From a virus: 64,000 nucleotides of DNA. The notes under the pieces were generated by a model. It was not told the origin of the DNA, did not search any database, and was given only the letters and a program-made list of their open reading frames with translations. Position numbers and translations under genes: made by a program. Of the stretch, positions 33,352-41,739 are shown one piece after another. The stretch is from IMG/VR virus record IMGVR_UViG_3300020469_003050, positions 188,001 to 252,000 of that record; one strand, 5' to 3'. Position 1 is the stretch's first letter; the number at the start of each line of letters is the position of its first letter.

Positions 33352-34386
33352 ATGATATGGACAGAATGGGATAAACTAACAGAGATTATTGTTGGTTCCA
33401 CTTATGATACAAAGTCTTTAGAACAATTCGATGATACACAATTTGTTGATAGTATGTCAAAGATACTAGAAGAAACAGAGCAAGATTTTCAAAAATTATC
33501 AGATATATTTAAATCAGCAGGTGTTAAAGTTCACAGACCAAATCCTCTACCTTTGAAATCTGAAAGTACAAGACAATGGAAATCAGATTTTCCATATCCT
33601 GCTATATGTCCTCGTGACCATCATATAGTTTATGGAGATACTATTATCAATACTATAGGTGGTGACTGTAATAGATATACTGAAAGTGATTACTTCTTAG
33701 ATATAATGTTAGAAAAACATAAAGAAGGAAGAAACTATATTGCAATGCCTAGACCTTTATTACAATCTCAGTATCAACATTATGAGACAATGGAACCTCA
33801 GATAATGTATCATGCCGCAAATATTATAAAATGCGGAGATACATTAATTCATTCAAGACCTTATAATGATTCTGAAGGCAGAGACTTTGGAGCAAGAGGC
33901 ACAAGAACAGGATTAGATTGGGTAAAAAGAAATATAGGTTGTGAAACTAAATGGATAGAAGTACCTGAGTGTGGACATGTCGATGGTATGTTAGCAATTA
34001 TTAAACCAGGATTACTAATGACATGGAAAGAAGAATATATTCCCGAAGAATTAAAACATTGGGATAAGATTATTTTAACACCATGGGATTTACCTGAGTG
34101 GTTTCATGAAATGAGAATACAACACTTCTATAAAGATAAAGTAGAAAATTGGCTATCACATTGGATTGGATATGTAGACGAAACAGTATTTGATTTAAAT
34201 GTAGTAAGTATTGACGAAAACACAGTAATTACAAATGGTCATGATAAAAGAATTGAAACTGAGTTAAAGAAATATGGTGTAGAAATGATACCGTTTGATT
34301 TTAGACATAAATATTTCTGGGACAGTGGATTACATTGCGTAACACTTGACTTAAGCAGAAATGGAGAAAGAGAAAGCTATGTATAA
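33352..34386 (+). CDS. Amidinotransferase-family enzyme
   Basis: A guanidino-group-modifying enzyme of the amidinotransferase / arginine deiminase fold, close in pattern to glycine amidinotransferases. The catalytic triad is visible: His209-x-Asp211 in ECGHVDGM and Cys329 in SGLHCVTLDL; the substrate-contact block CPRDHHIVYGD is at residues 86-96. The 344-residue length fits the family. It could make or consume arginine-derived compounds, but the substrate is not determined. It has a late box upstream and overlaps a 2OG oxygenase gene, then terminase, an unusual place for a metabolic gene. Confidence 0.83.
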   Translation: MIWTEWDKLTEIIVGSTYDTKSLEQFDDTQFVDSMSKILEETEQDFQKLSDIFKSAGVKVHRPNPLPLKSESTRQWKSDFPYPAICPRDHHIVYGDTIINTIGGDCNRYTESDYFLDIMLEKHKEGRNYIAMPRPLLQSQYQHYETMEPQIMYHAANIIKCGDTLIHSRPYNDSEGRDFGARGTRTGLDWVKRNIGCETKWIEVPECGHVDGMLAIIKPGLLMTWKEEYIPEELKHWDKIILTPWDLPEWFHEMRIQHFYKDKVENWLSHWIGYVDETVFDLNVVSIDENTVITNGHDKRIETELKKYGVEMIPFDFRHKYFWDSGLHCVTLDLSRNGERESYV

Positions 34387-35152
34387 TGTTGTAATGAGAA
34401 CACCTGAGTGTTTAGTAATTGATGACTTCTTACCAGAAGAAGCACAAGATAAAATTTTAAATCAAGTACAAGTCGATGAGTGGGAACAAACTCAAGGAGA
34501 CGATAAGTTTTGGCATTATACAGATGGTGCAAATTATAAAAATCAAAAGCGTTGGCAAGGTAAATATCCTTATGGTGATAATTGTGATGTTTGGTTTGAA
34601 CATTTTAATAAGTTTTTAAATGAGTATGAGCATATCGGTGACTATGTTGAAGGTGGAAAGTTTGAAGATTATGCAATGCGTTGTCATGCATATCCTGTAA
34701 ACTCAAAAAACCCATGGCATAGTGATTTAGGTTTTACAACATATACGTATTATGTTCATAAAGATTGGCAAATAAATTGGGACTCTACATTATTAATTGT
34801 TCCTATGGGAAGTGTACCAGAATACTCTCAGTGGATAGAATTAATGGAAGGAACAAAACATTATGATAGTTATAAAGAATTACGAAGTCCAATGGAAATG
34901 TTTCAACAAAAAGAAAAGTTTCAATCATTAATAGATAAAGGTGTGGGTACATTTGTAAGTCCTAAACCAAATAGATTAGTATTAATACAAAAGAATTCAG
35001 TACACGGTATTACACGTGTTGATCCAGATGCTGGTGATAATATAAGAGTTACACTCACAGGTGCAATCGGAGAAGTAGGTTGGCGTGATAGAGTTACAAG
35101 ACTAGCAGATGCAGAAATTAAAGAAGACGGAAAAGTCGGAATAAAAAAGTAA
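34361..35152 (+). CDS. 2-oxoglutarate/Fe(II) oxygenase candidate
   Basis: A 263-residue protein with iron-ligand pattern His120-x-Asp122 (NPWHSDLG), His215 (NSVHGITRV) and Arg229 (NIRVTL) as the 2OG anchor, like prolyl-hydroxylase-type enzymes. The N-terminus LVIDDFLPEEAQDKIL is a common opening of this fold. The start could be ATG 34379 instead, which has GGAG 11 bases upstream; both overlap the amidinotransferase gene. Translational coupling suggests the two enzymes act on one pathway or target. The substrate is unknown. Confidence 0.75.
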   Translation: MEKEKAMYNVVMRTPECLVIDDFLPEEAQDKILNQVQVDEWEQTQGDDKFWHYTDGANYKNQKRWQGKYPYGDNCDVWFEHFNKFLNEYEHIGDYVEGGKFEDYAMRCHAYPVNSKNPWHSDLGFTTYTYYVHKDWQINWDSTLLIVPMGSVPEYSQWIELMEGTKHYDSYKELRSPMEMFQQKEKFQSLIDKGVGTFVSPKPNRLVLIQKNSVHGITRVDPDAGDNIRVTLTGAIGEVGWRDRVTRLADAEIKEDGKVGIKK

Positions 35153-36712
35153 ATGGCAGATTTAACTAAAAAAGCATATCAAAAAACAAAGTTCAGTAAT
35201 GCACAACTATTAGAATTTAGTAAGTGTGCAAATGATCCTTTTTATTTTTTAAACAATTATTTTAAAATACAACACCCTACTAAAGGTAGTATGACATATG
35301 ATGCTTATAAATTTCAAAAAGGATTACTGAATTCTTATCATAACTATAGATTTTCTATTTCTATGCTAGGTAGACAGATGGGTAAATCTACTACTGCGGC
35401 AGGTTATCTATTATGGTATGCTATGTTTATGCCAGACCAAACTATTCTAATTGCGGCTCACAAGTATTCAGGTGCTCAAGAAATTATGCATAGAATTAGA
35501 CATGCGTATGAATTATGCCCTGACCACATTAGAGCAGGTGTTACAAGTTATAATAAAGGTAGTTTAGAATTCGATAATGGTTCACGTATCATAGCACAAG
35601 CAACTACAGAAAACACAGGTCGTGGTCTTTCAATTTCTTTACTATACTGTGATGAGTTTGCATTCGTTAGACCTAATATTGCAAAAGAGTTTTGGACTTC
35701 AATATCTCCTACTCTAGCAACAGGTGGTAAAGCAATTATTACTTCAACACCAAACTTAGATGATGACCAATTTGCTCTCATATGGAGTGGTGCTAATAAA
35801 AATATAGATGAACACGGTAATGAAAAAGAGACAGGTATCAATGGCTTTAAACCATTTAAAGCTATTTGGGACGAACATCCTGATAGGGATGAAATCTGGT
35901 CTAAAGAAGAAAGAACACGTGTTGGTGAAGAAAGATTTTTGCGTGAACATGAATGTCAATTTATTGCGTTTGATGAAACACTTGTAGATAGTATCAAACT
36001 TTCTCATTTAGAAGGCAAAGAGCCTCTTATGAAAACTGGGCAAGTAAGATGGTATGAAAAAATTAATAAAAATTCTACTTACGTTGTTGGTCTTGATCCT
36101 GCTATGGGTACTGGAGGAGATTATTCAGCAATCGAAGTTTGGTCTTTGCCAGAATTAGTACAAGTAGCAGAATGGCAAAGTAATCGTACAGATGTAAGAG
36201 GTCAAGTAAAAACAATGCATGATATCCTAACTATCTTAAATGATGAAATGAATGAATTAGGAAATCGAAGACCAGAGATATATTGGTCTGTAGAGAATAA
36301 CTCACTTGGAGAAGCCGCTCTTATTGTTATTGATGAAATGGACGAAGATAAATTTCCAGGTGAATTCTTACATGAACCAAAGAAAAAAGGTATTCAAAAA
36401 GCGATAAGAAAAGGATTTACTACATCTTATAAAACAAAGATAACTGCATGTATGAAATTAAAATCTTGGATTGAGAGTGATAAAATGGTACCACTCAGTA
36501 AGAATTTAATTAGAGAATTTAAGACATTTATTGCAAAAGGTAAAAGTTTCGAAGCAAAATCAGGCGAAACAGACGATTTAGTAAGTGCTACATTGCTTTG
36601 TATCAGACAAATTCAAGTAATATCACGATTCGATGAAGAATTTATGGAGACATTAGGAGAATCACTTGATAGTGAAGACGATTTTAATGACCCTCTTCCT
36701 GTACTATTTTGA
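35153..36712 (+). CDS. 17: Terminase large subunit (gp17)
   Basis: DNA packaging motor: N-terminal ATPase and C-terminal headful nuclease. Walker A is GRQMGKST (73-80), Walker B LLYCDEFA (163-170) with Asp167-Glu168, followed by a coupling motif ITSTPN. The RNase H-like nuclease shows Asp315 and Asp323 (VVGLDPAMGTGGDYS) and a C-terminal acidic ETDD motif. The 519 residues compare with 610 in T4. The ATG overlaps the preceding stop region with no strong RBS, so coupling to the oxygenase gene is likely. Confidence 0.95.
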   Translation: MADLTKKAYQKTKFSNAQLLEFSKCANDPFYFLNNYFKIQHPTKGSMTYDAYKFQKGLLNSYHNYRFSISMLGRQMGKSTTAAGYLLWYAMFMPDQTILIAAHKYSGAQEIMHRIRHAYELCPDHIRAGVTSYNKGSLEFDNGSRIIAQATTENTGRGLSISLLYCDEFAFVRPNIAKEFWTSISPTLATGGKAIITSTPNLDDDQFALIWSGANKNIDEHGNEKETGINGFKPFKAIWDEHPDRDEIWSKEERTRVGEERFLREHECQFIAFDETLVDSIKLSHLEGKEPLMKTGQVRWYEKINKNSTYVVGLDPAMGTGGDYSAIEVWSLPELVQVAEWQSNRTDVRGQVKTMHDILTILNDEMNELGNRRPEIYWSVENNSLGEAALIVIDEMDEDKFPGEFLHEPKKKGIQKAIRKGFTTSYKTKITACMKLKSWIESDKMVPLSKNLIREFKTFIAKGKSFEAKSGETDDLVSATLLCIRQIQVISRFDEEFMETLGESLDSEDDFNDPLPVLF

Positions 36713-36718
36713 TAAATA
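36711..36718 (+). promoter_or_regulatory. Late promoter GATAAATA
   Basis: Overlaps the gp17 stop codon; 21 bases before the gene at 36740, with RBS AAGGAA. Confidence 0.78.
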
Positions 36719-36739
36719 CATCTATAAGGAATCAATAAT

Positions 36740-38185
36740 ATGGCTGTAAATTATTCAACTATCGCAGAAAAAATAATGAGAATTATTCAAGGGAATGGTA
36801 TTCCTTTGAAAATGTTTAATTCTGATAATGGTAAAAGTGTTGCTAATCCAGAGGAAGCAAGATTTTTTTACATTGACGAACCAAACATGATGGTGTCTAT
36901 TGATGAGGGAACTAATGAAGTTAAACTTCATTTTGGTGAAGGCGTTGATATTGATAAACCAAAAGCAGAAAAATTAATGAATAGTTTAAGACAGTTATCA
37001 CGTGAGTACATGTTAGATTTTGACATGCGTTCATTTGGTAAACATATTGAACCTAAAAACTATGCTTATAAATTAGAAAATGATAAGGAGCAGACTATGA
37101 GTGACGTAATGAAAGAAGGCTTATCGCCTTTAGAAGGCTCATCACGTACCAGTCGCCAAACACTAGAAAATGTAAGACTAATCGTCAAACACCGTGCTCC
37201 AGTAAACGAGGAATCACGTGGATCACGTTCTCGTAATATTTCAGCAATCTTTGTTGAAAATGCTGAAGGTGAACGTTTCAAATATCCATATAAACATTTG
37301 AACGGCGCAAGAGCAATGGCGAGACATGTATCACATGGTGGTGTACCTAGCGACATGGTGGGCGAAGCGATTGTGGAACTTTCAACAAACTTAGCAAAAC
37401 TAAAAGAGTTTATGAATGTTGTTAACAAGCAATCACTAATCAACGAAAACAATCGTTCAGTTGTACTAAATGTAAAACGTAGAATGGAATCAATCAAAGA
37501 ATCTATCAAACGTGTACAAGGTGCAAAAGGATATACAAACTTTGTTGAAAAATTAGCAACAACAGAAGCAAAAGAAAATGCTGAAATCACAGAAGATACA
37601 GTAAACAAATATGTTTCTAAATTTACAAAAACAACTTTTGAAGAATCTTTAAGGGATGTTCTTCCGCTTATACATCGTGTAAACGAAGAAGAAATGGAAG
37701 ATAATCGTGCAGACCAAATCTCACGTGTTAGAGAAATCATTGTAGCAAAAGACAAGAAAACAGGTCAAAAGAAAAATAAAATTACTTTTCCTAAAGACCC
37801 TAATGCTGAATACAACTTTGATAAAATCAAAAAACAATATGCTGAACCTCGTAGTCCACAAGAAGCTGAGGAACAGAAGAAACTTATGTTAGCTTTATCA
37901 ATCGATGATTTAGCAGATAGAGTCGATGTTGATACTACAGATGATAACAAACGTAAAAATAAAGGTCACGATAGAGCGGCTGAATTGTCAATGTTCTTAA
38001 TGGATATGGCAAATGCGATTCGTTCAGGTCAAGGTCTTACAAAAGAAAAGATTCAAATGACTGGATACTTAAGAAAATTAGCGGCACAGAGTAACGAAGC
38101 AGTAGAAACTGTGGGTAAACCTGTGAATGAACAATTCGATTCAATGCTTTCAGAAGCATTCGCTAAGTTCGAAATACCAGCATAA
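36740..38185 (+). CDS. Conserved-looking late structural candidate
   Basis: A 481-residue protein I cannot name, although similar proteins follow terminase in marine T4-like phages as far as I recall. The first 120 residues form a small mixed domain (FYIDEPNMMVSIDEG, LHFGEGVDID). The rest is helical and charged, with a conserved-looking core (RSRNISAIFVENAEGERFKYPYK, then HVSHGG) and a C-terminal helix SMLSEAFAKFE. It forms a one-gene late unit between box 36711 and a strong terminator, marking the end of the structural half of the window. Confidence 0.65.
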   Translation: MAVNYSTIAEKIMRIIQGNGIPLKMFNSDNGKSVANPEEARFFYIDEPNMMVSIDEGTNEVKLHFGEGVDIDKPKAEKLMNSLRQLSREYMLDFDMRSFGKHIEPKNYAYKLENDKEQTMSDVMKEGLSPLEGSSRTSRQTLENVRLIVKHRAPVNEESRGSRSRNISAIFVENAEGERFKYPYKHLNGARAMARHVSHGGVPSDMVGEAIVELSTNLAKLKEFMNVVNKQSLINENNRSVVLNVKRRMESIKESIKRVQGAKGYTNFVEKLATTEAKENAEITEDTVNKYVSKFTKTTFEESLRDVLPLIHRVNEEEMEDNRADQISRVREIIVAKDKKTGQKKNKITFPKDPNAEYNFDKIKKQYAEPRSPQEAEEQKKLMLALSIDDLADRVDVDTTDDNKRKNKGHDRAAELSMFLMDMANAIRSGQGLTKEKIQMTGYLRKLAAQSNEAVETVGKPVNEQFDSMLSEAFAKFEIPA

Positions 38186-38208
38186 CGTACCAAAAAACCA
38201 ATAAAATC

Positions 38209-38236
38209 AGGGATCCTTAGTGGGTCCCTTTTTTTT
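38209..38236 (+). terminator. Rho-independent terminator at structural/replication border
   Basis: AGGGATCC (38209-38216), loop TTAGT, GGGTCCCT (38222-38229) with one G-U pair, then eight T. Confidence 0.9.
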
Positions 38237-38270
38237 GTGGAAAAAATTACAAAAAATACGTATTTAACGC

Positions 38271-38299
38271 TTGACTTTGACTCCAAAGATAAGTATAAT
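38271..38299 (+). promoter_or_regulatory. Sigma70-like promoter for gp32
   Basis: TTGACT (38271-38276), 17 bases, TATAAT (38294-38299). Predicted start near 38306, giving a leader of about 77 nt before gp32. Confidence 0.78.
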
Positions 38300-38316
38300 T
38301 GTAAGCATGTTTAAAA

Positions 38317-38368
38317 GTAAACTGTTTACATTTAGGCTAATACAAACAAAAACTAATACAGGCTAATA
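38317..38368 (+). promoter_or_regulatory. gp32 leader: inverted and direct repeats
   Basis: GTAAAC-T-GTTTAC is a perfect inverted repeat (38317-38329), and AGGCTAATA occurs twice (38334-38342, 38360-38368). T4 gp32 represses its own mRNA by binding a structured leader and adjacent unstructured A+U-rich RNA, so this could be the equivalent operator. That function is inferred. Confidence 0.5.
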
Positions 38369-38382
38369 TAGGAGAATACAAT

Positions 38383-39399
38383 ATGGCTACACTAGCAGAA
38401 ATCCGTGCAAAACTTCTTGCACAAGATTCAAAATCGGCAGACAATGCCAACGCAAATAGAGGCACAGACGCCATCTATCCTTTCTGGAACATGGACACTG
38501 ATTCAACATCAGTAATTCGTTTTCTTCCAGACTCAGATAACTCAAATACTTTTTTCTGGCGTGAGCGACAAATCATCAAGATGCCTTTTCCAGGTGTCAA
38601 AGGGGGTGACGTGTCAAAACCAGTAACAGTTCAAGTTCCATGTATCGAAATGTGGGGTGATACTTGTCCAGTACACGCAGAAATTCGTCCTTGGTTCAAA
38701 GATCCAGCAATGGAAGACATTGGACGTAAGTATTGGAAGAAACGTTCATACATCTTTCAAGGATTTGTAGTAACGGATCCGATGAATGAAGAAACTCCAG
38801 AGAATCCAATTCGTAGATTCGTAATTGGGCCACAGATTTTCAAACTATTGAAATCGGCTCTTATGGATCCAGATATGGAAAATCTTCCAACTGACTATGA
38901 TGCAGGTACAGACTTCCGTCTTACTAAAACTCAAAAAGGTCAGTATGCAGACTACTCAACTTCAAATTGGGCACGTAAAGAACGTTCTCTAAATGAGGAA
39001 GAACGTCAGGCGATTGAAACTCATGGTCTTTATGACTTAAATGATTTCATGCCAAAGCGTCCTAATGAGGAAGAGCAACGTATCATTATGGAAATGTTTG
39101 AAGCATCAGTTGATGGGCATCTTTATGACCCAGAAAAATGGGGTTCTTTCTATAAACCATATGGATTGGATGTTGGTAATTCTAAGCCAGCTAATGCACA
39201 AACAACTGCACCAGCAGTTGAAGAAGCAAAGGCTCCGGTAGCACAAAATTCAACTCCAGCTGAAACACCGGCTCCTGCTCCAAAGGCAGTAGCAACTCCT
39301 CAACCAGCAATGGCAGAGGCGAGTGCACCAGCAAGTGGTGGTCAGGGAACTGACGCCGCTGATATCCTGAAAATGATTAGAAGTCGTAAGGCTGACTAA
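38383..39399 (+). CDS. 32: Single-stranded DNA-binding protein (gp32)
   Basis: Coats ssDNA in replication and recombination and organises UvsX/UvsY. The N-terminal basic region, the IYPFWNMDTDSTSVIRFLPD block and IEMWGDTCPVH (part of the zinc subdomain) match T4 gp32; there are 338 residues against 301. The C-terminus is an Ala/Pro/Glu linker ending in an acidic/helical tip (DAADILKMIRSRKAD) for partner contacts. RBS AGGAG. It heads the recombination operon gp32-UvsX-QueD-like-UvsY. Confidence 0.92.
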   Translation: MATLAEIRAKLLAQDSKSADNANANRGTDAIYPFWNMDTDSTSVIRFLPDSDNSNTFFWRERQIIKMPFPGVKGGDVSKPVTVQVPCIEMWGDTCPVHAEIRPWFKDPAMEDIGRKYWKKRSYIFQGFVVTDPMNEETPENPIRRFVIGPQIFKLLKSALMDPDMENLPTDYDAGTDFRLTKTQKGQYADYSTSNWARKERSLNEEERQAIETHGLYDLNDFMPKRPNEEEQRIIMEMFEASVDGHLYDPEKWGSFYKPYGLDVGNSKPANAQTTAPAVEEAKAPVAQNSTPAETPAPAPKAVATPQPAMAEASAPASGGQGTDAADILKMIRSRKAD

Positions 39400-39411
39400 T
39401 TGTTAACAAAC

Positions 39412-39433
39412 GAGGGAGGCTTAGGTCTCCCTC
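39412..39433. other. Hairpin between gp32 and UvsX
   Basis: GAGGGAG (39412-39418), loop GCTTAGGT, CTCCCTC (39427-39433); no T-tract follows. It is likely an attenuating or mRNA-stabilising hairpin that lets gp32 exceed UvsX. Confidence 0.6.
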
Positions 39434-39455
39434 ATAATATCAAACGGAGAAGAAT

Positions 39456-40547
39456 ATGGCAAGAGCATTTGACGTAAGTAAATTCAGAAAAAGTATTACA
39501 AAAGCGGTACCAGGCGTAAGTGCTGGTTTTCGTGATCCTGATACTTGGATTTCAACAGGTAACTACTGTCTAAACAAGTTAATCAGTGGAGACTTTTATA
39601 AAGGTATTCCATTAGGAAAAGTAACAGTACTAGCAGGTGAAAGTGGTGCAGGTAAATCATATATCGCCGCAGGTAATGTTGTTAAAAACGCACAAGACCA
39701 AGGTATCTTTGTAGTTCTTATCGATAGTGAAAATGCACTAGATGAGAAATGGCTACATGCATTGCAAGTAGACACAAGTGAAGATAAATTATTAAAACTA
39801 AACGTAGCAATGATTGACGATGTTGCTAAAATTATTAATGACTTTATGAAAGATTATAAGGCAGAATATGCCGATAAAGACGAAGAAGAACGTCCTAAAG
39901 TGTTATTTGTTATTGATAGTTTAGGAATGATGTTAACACCAACAGATGTTGACCAGTTTCAAAAAGGTGATATGAAAGGTGACATGGGTCGTAAACCTAA
40001 AGCACTTGCATCATTAGTACGTAACTCAGTTAATATGTTTGGTGATTATAATGTTGGTCTAGTAGCAACAAATCATACATATGCATCACAAGATATGTTT
40101 GACCCTGATGATAAGATTTCAGGTGGTCAAGGTTTCATTTATGCTTCAAGTATTGTTGTAGCAATGAAGAAACTAAAACTAAAAGTAGATGCAGATGGTA
40201 ACAAAACATCACAAGTACATGGCATTAGAGCGGCATGTAAAGTGATGAAAACAAGATATGCAAAACCATTTGAAGGTGTACAGGTAGAAATTCCTTATGA
40301 AACAGGAATGAGTCCTTATAGTGGTTTAGTAGATTTCTTTGAAGCAAAAGGAATCTTAGTTAAGTCAGGCAATAAGTTGGCTTACACAACTAAGTCAGGT
40401 GAGATTATGTCAGAATTCAGAAAGAATTGGACAAATGAAAAACTTGAAGTAGTAATGAATGAATGGAATGATAGGAATTTTGATGATGAATCACATGAAC
40501 TTGAAGTTCCAGAAGATAATAACTTAGAAGTAAATGAGGAAGCATAA
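39456..40547 (+). CDS. uvsX: RecA-like recombinase (UvsX)
   Basis: Strand-exchange ATPase for recombination-dependent replication. Walker A is GESGAGKSY (61-69), Walker B LFVIDSLGM (about 150-158), and a DNA-binding loop region follows DISGGQGFIYASS (here DKISGGQGFIYASSIV). At 363 residues it is close to T4 UvsX (391). RBS GGAG. It follows gp32 and precedes UvsY after two small genes. Confidence 0.93.
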   Translation: MARAFDVSKFRKSITKAVPGVSAGFRDPDTWISTGNYCLNKLISGDFYKGIPLGKVTVLAGESGAGKSYIAAGNVVKNAQDQGIFVVLIDSENALDEKWLHALQVDTSEDKLLKLNVAMIDDVAKIINDFMKDYKAEYADKDEEERPKVLFVIDSLGMMLTPTDVDQFQKGDMKGDMGRKPKALASLVRNSVNMFGDYNVGLVATNHTYASQDMFDPDDKISGGQGFIYASSIVVAMKKLKLKVDADGNKTSQVHGIRAACKVMKTRYAKPFEGVQVEIPYETGMSPYSGLVDFFEAKGILVKSGNKLAYTTKSGEIMSEFRKNWTNEKLEVVMNEWNDRNFDDESHELEVPEDNNLEVNEEA

Positions 40548-40993
40548 TGGCTAAATATTTTTCGACCAAGTGCTATGGGCATAACATTGGACTAAGTGCA
40601 GTGTTTAGACAGCCTAACGCACACTCACATTGTAAATTGCTACACGGATATAGTTTATCTTTTAAATTCACATTTGGTTGTGATGAATTAGATGAACGTA
40701 ATTGGGTAGTTGATTTCGGTGGACTTAAACCTCTGAAAGCATGGCTTGAAGATACGTTTGACCACAAAGTTGTAATTGATGTAAATGATCCTAAGAAGAA
40801 TGATTTACTATTGTTAGAGAAACAAGGTCTCGCAAGTATTGTACAACTAGATGGTGTGGGGGTCGAAAAATTCTCAGAACACGCATGGCGTTTCGCTGAT
40901 AAACTTGTCAGAGATATGTCAGACAATCGTTGTTACTGTGTGAAAGCCGAATGTGCGGAACATGGTGCTAATTCAGCCATCTTTGAGGCTTAG
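40547..40993 (+). CDS. queD: QueD/PTPS-like 6-carboxytetrahydropterin synthase
   Basis: T-fold enzyme family making 6-carboxytetrahydropterin on the path to preQ0/queuosine-type deazaguanines. Features: His12, His26/His28, Cys29 in AHSHCKLLHGY, WVVDFGGLKPLKAWLEDTFDH, and C-terminal CAEHGANSA. The usual HGH zinc motif is HGY here (His33, Tyr35), so a zinc ligand may be replaced by a neighbouring His. The 148-residue length fits. Phage QueD usually serves tRNA or DNA base modification; no QueC, QueE or transglycosylase is seen in this window. It overlaps the UvsX stop. Confidence 0.8.
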   Translation: MAKYFSTKCYGHNIGLSAVFRQPNAHSHCKLLHGYSLSFKFTFGCDELDERNWVVDFGGLKPLKAWLEDTFDHKVVIDVNDPKKNDLLLLEKQGLASIVQLDGVGVEKFSEHAWRFADKLVRDMSDNRCYCVKAECAEHGANSAIFEA

Positions 40994-40998
40994 GTCTA

Positions 40999-41223
40999 AT
41001 GGCGGCAGTTGAATTAGAAACAGTATTTGAGTTATGGGACAAAGTTAAAGGCTTTATTCCGGCGAAAGACAAATTAGAAGCGGCAGAAACATTTATTAAA
41101 GTATGTGATGATAGTGGTATCGAACAACATGAGATAGATGAATTTGCAGATGGTGACAAAATACTTGAGACGGCGGTAGACAGGTATTTTGATGAATGGG
41201 AAGACGAAGAGGAAGATTGGTAA
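40999..41223 (+). CDS. Small acidic hypothetical protein
   Basis: A 74-residue acidic helical protein ending in a WEDEEEDW tail. No motif known. The start at 40999 lies five bases after the QueD-like stop, and its own stop overlaps the UvsY start (TAATG), so it is co-translated with recombination genes. An accessory role to UvsX/UvsY is only suggested by position. Confidence 0.65.
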   Translation: MAAVELETVFELWDKVKGFIPAKDKLEAAETFIKVCDDSGIEQHEIDEFADGDKILETAVDRYFDEWEDEEEDW

Positions 41224-41693
41224 TGGAAAATTGGTATAATAAGGTAGTTAAGGATTGGAGTAAAATTCCAGAAGCCGTTGACTATTTTACCAATGAAGTC
41301 GCAGAAGCAAGAAAAGAAGTTAAAATATATGGTAATGTAGAAAAGAATGCTACACATTTGCCGTCATATGTAGAATTGCGTTTTGCACAGTTACAAGAAC
41401 TAGAGGCTATCCTAGAACACTTAAATATACAACTTAGAAAGAAACGTAGTGAGTATCTAAGAAAATACTTAGAAAACTACAATAAAGCACTTAGTTCACG
41501 TGATGCAGAAAAGTATGCAGATGGTGAAACTGAGGTTGTAGCAATAAGCGAATTAATCAATCAAGTTGCATATACACGCAATCAATATTTGGGGATAACT
41601 AAAGGTTTTGAAATTAAACACTTTCAACTAACTAATATTATCAAATTACGAGTAGCAGGAATGGAAGATGCAGAAATAAACAACAGACATTAA
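41223..41693 (+). CDS. uvsY: Recombination mediator (UvsY)
   Basis: Loads UvsX onto gp32-coated ssDNA. The start at 41223 (TAATG overlap) is preferred over an in-frame start 27 bases upstream inside the previous gene. The 156-residue product is helical and basic. The C-terminal block GITKGFEIKHFQLTNIIKLR matches the T4 UvsY end (RGFAIKHIQDMRAFEAGK). T4 UvsY has 137 residues. Its neighbours gp32 and UvsX support the call. Confidence 0.8.
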   Translation: MENWYNKVVKDWSKIPEAVDYFTNEVAEARKEVKIYGNVEKNATHLPSYVELRFAQLQELEAILEHLNIQLRKKRSEYLRKYLENYNKALSSRDAEKYADGETEVVAISELINQVAYTRNQYLGITKGFEIKHFQLTNIIKLRVAGMEDAEINNRH

Positions 41694-41739
41694 TGAACAG
41701 TGGGAATGTGTAAATACATTACCAGCAAGAGAGACAGAT

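Noticed and set aside
37066-37755. 229-codon minus-strand frame
   Set aside because: Opposite a confident late gene, no RBS or promoter, unnatural Ser/Phe/Leu composition.
41709-41716. TGTAAATA before nrdA as a late promoter
   Set aside because: Two changes from the local consensus and nrdA is expected early or middle; likely chance.
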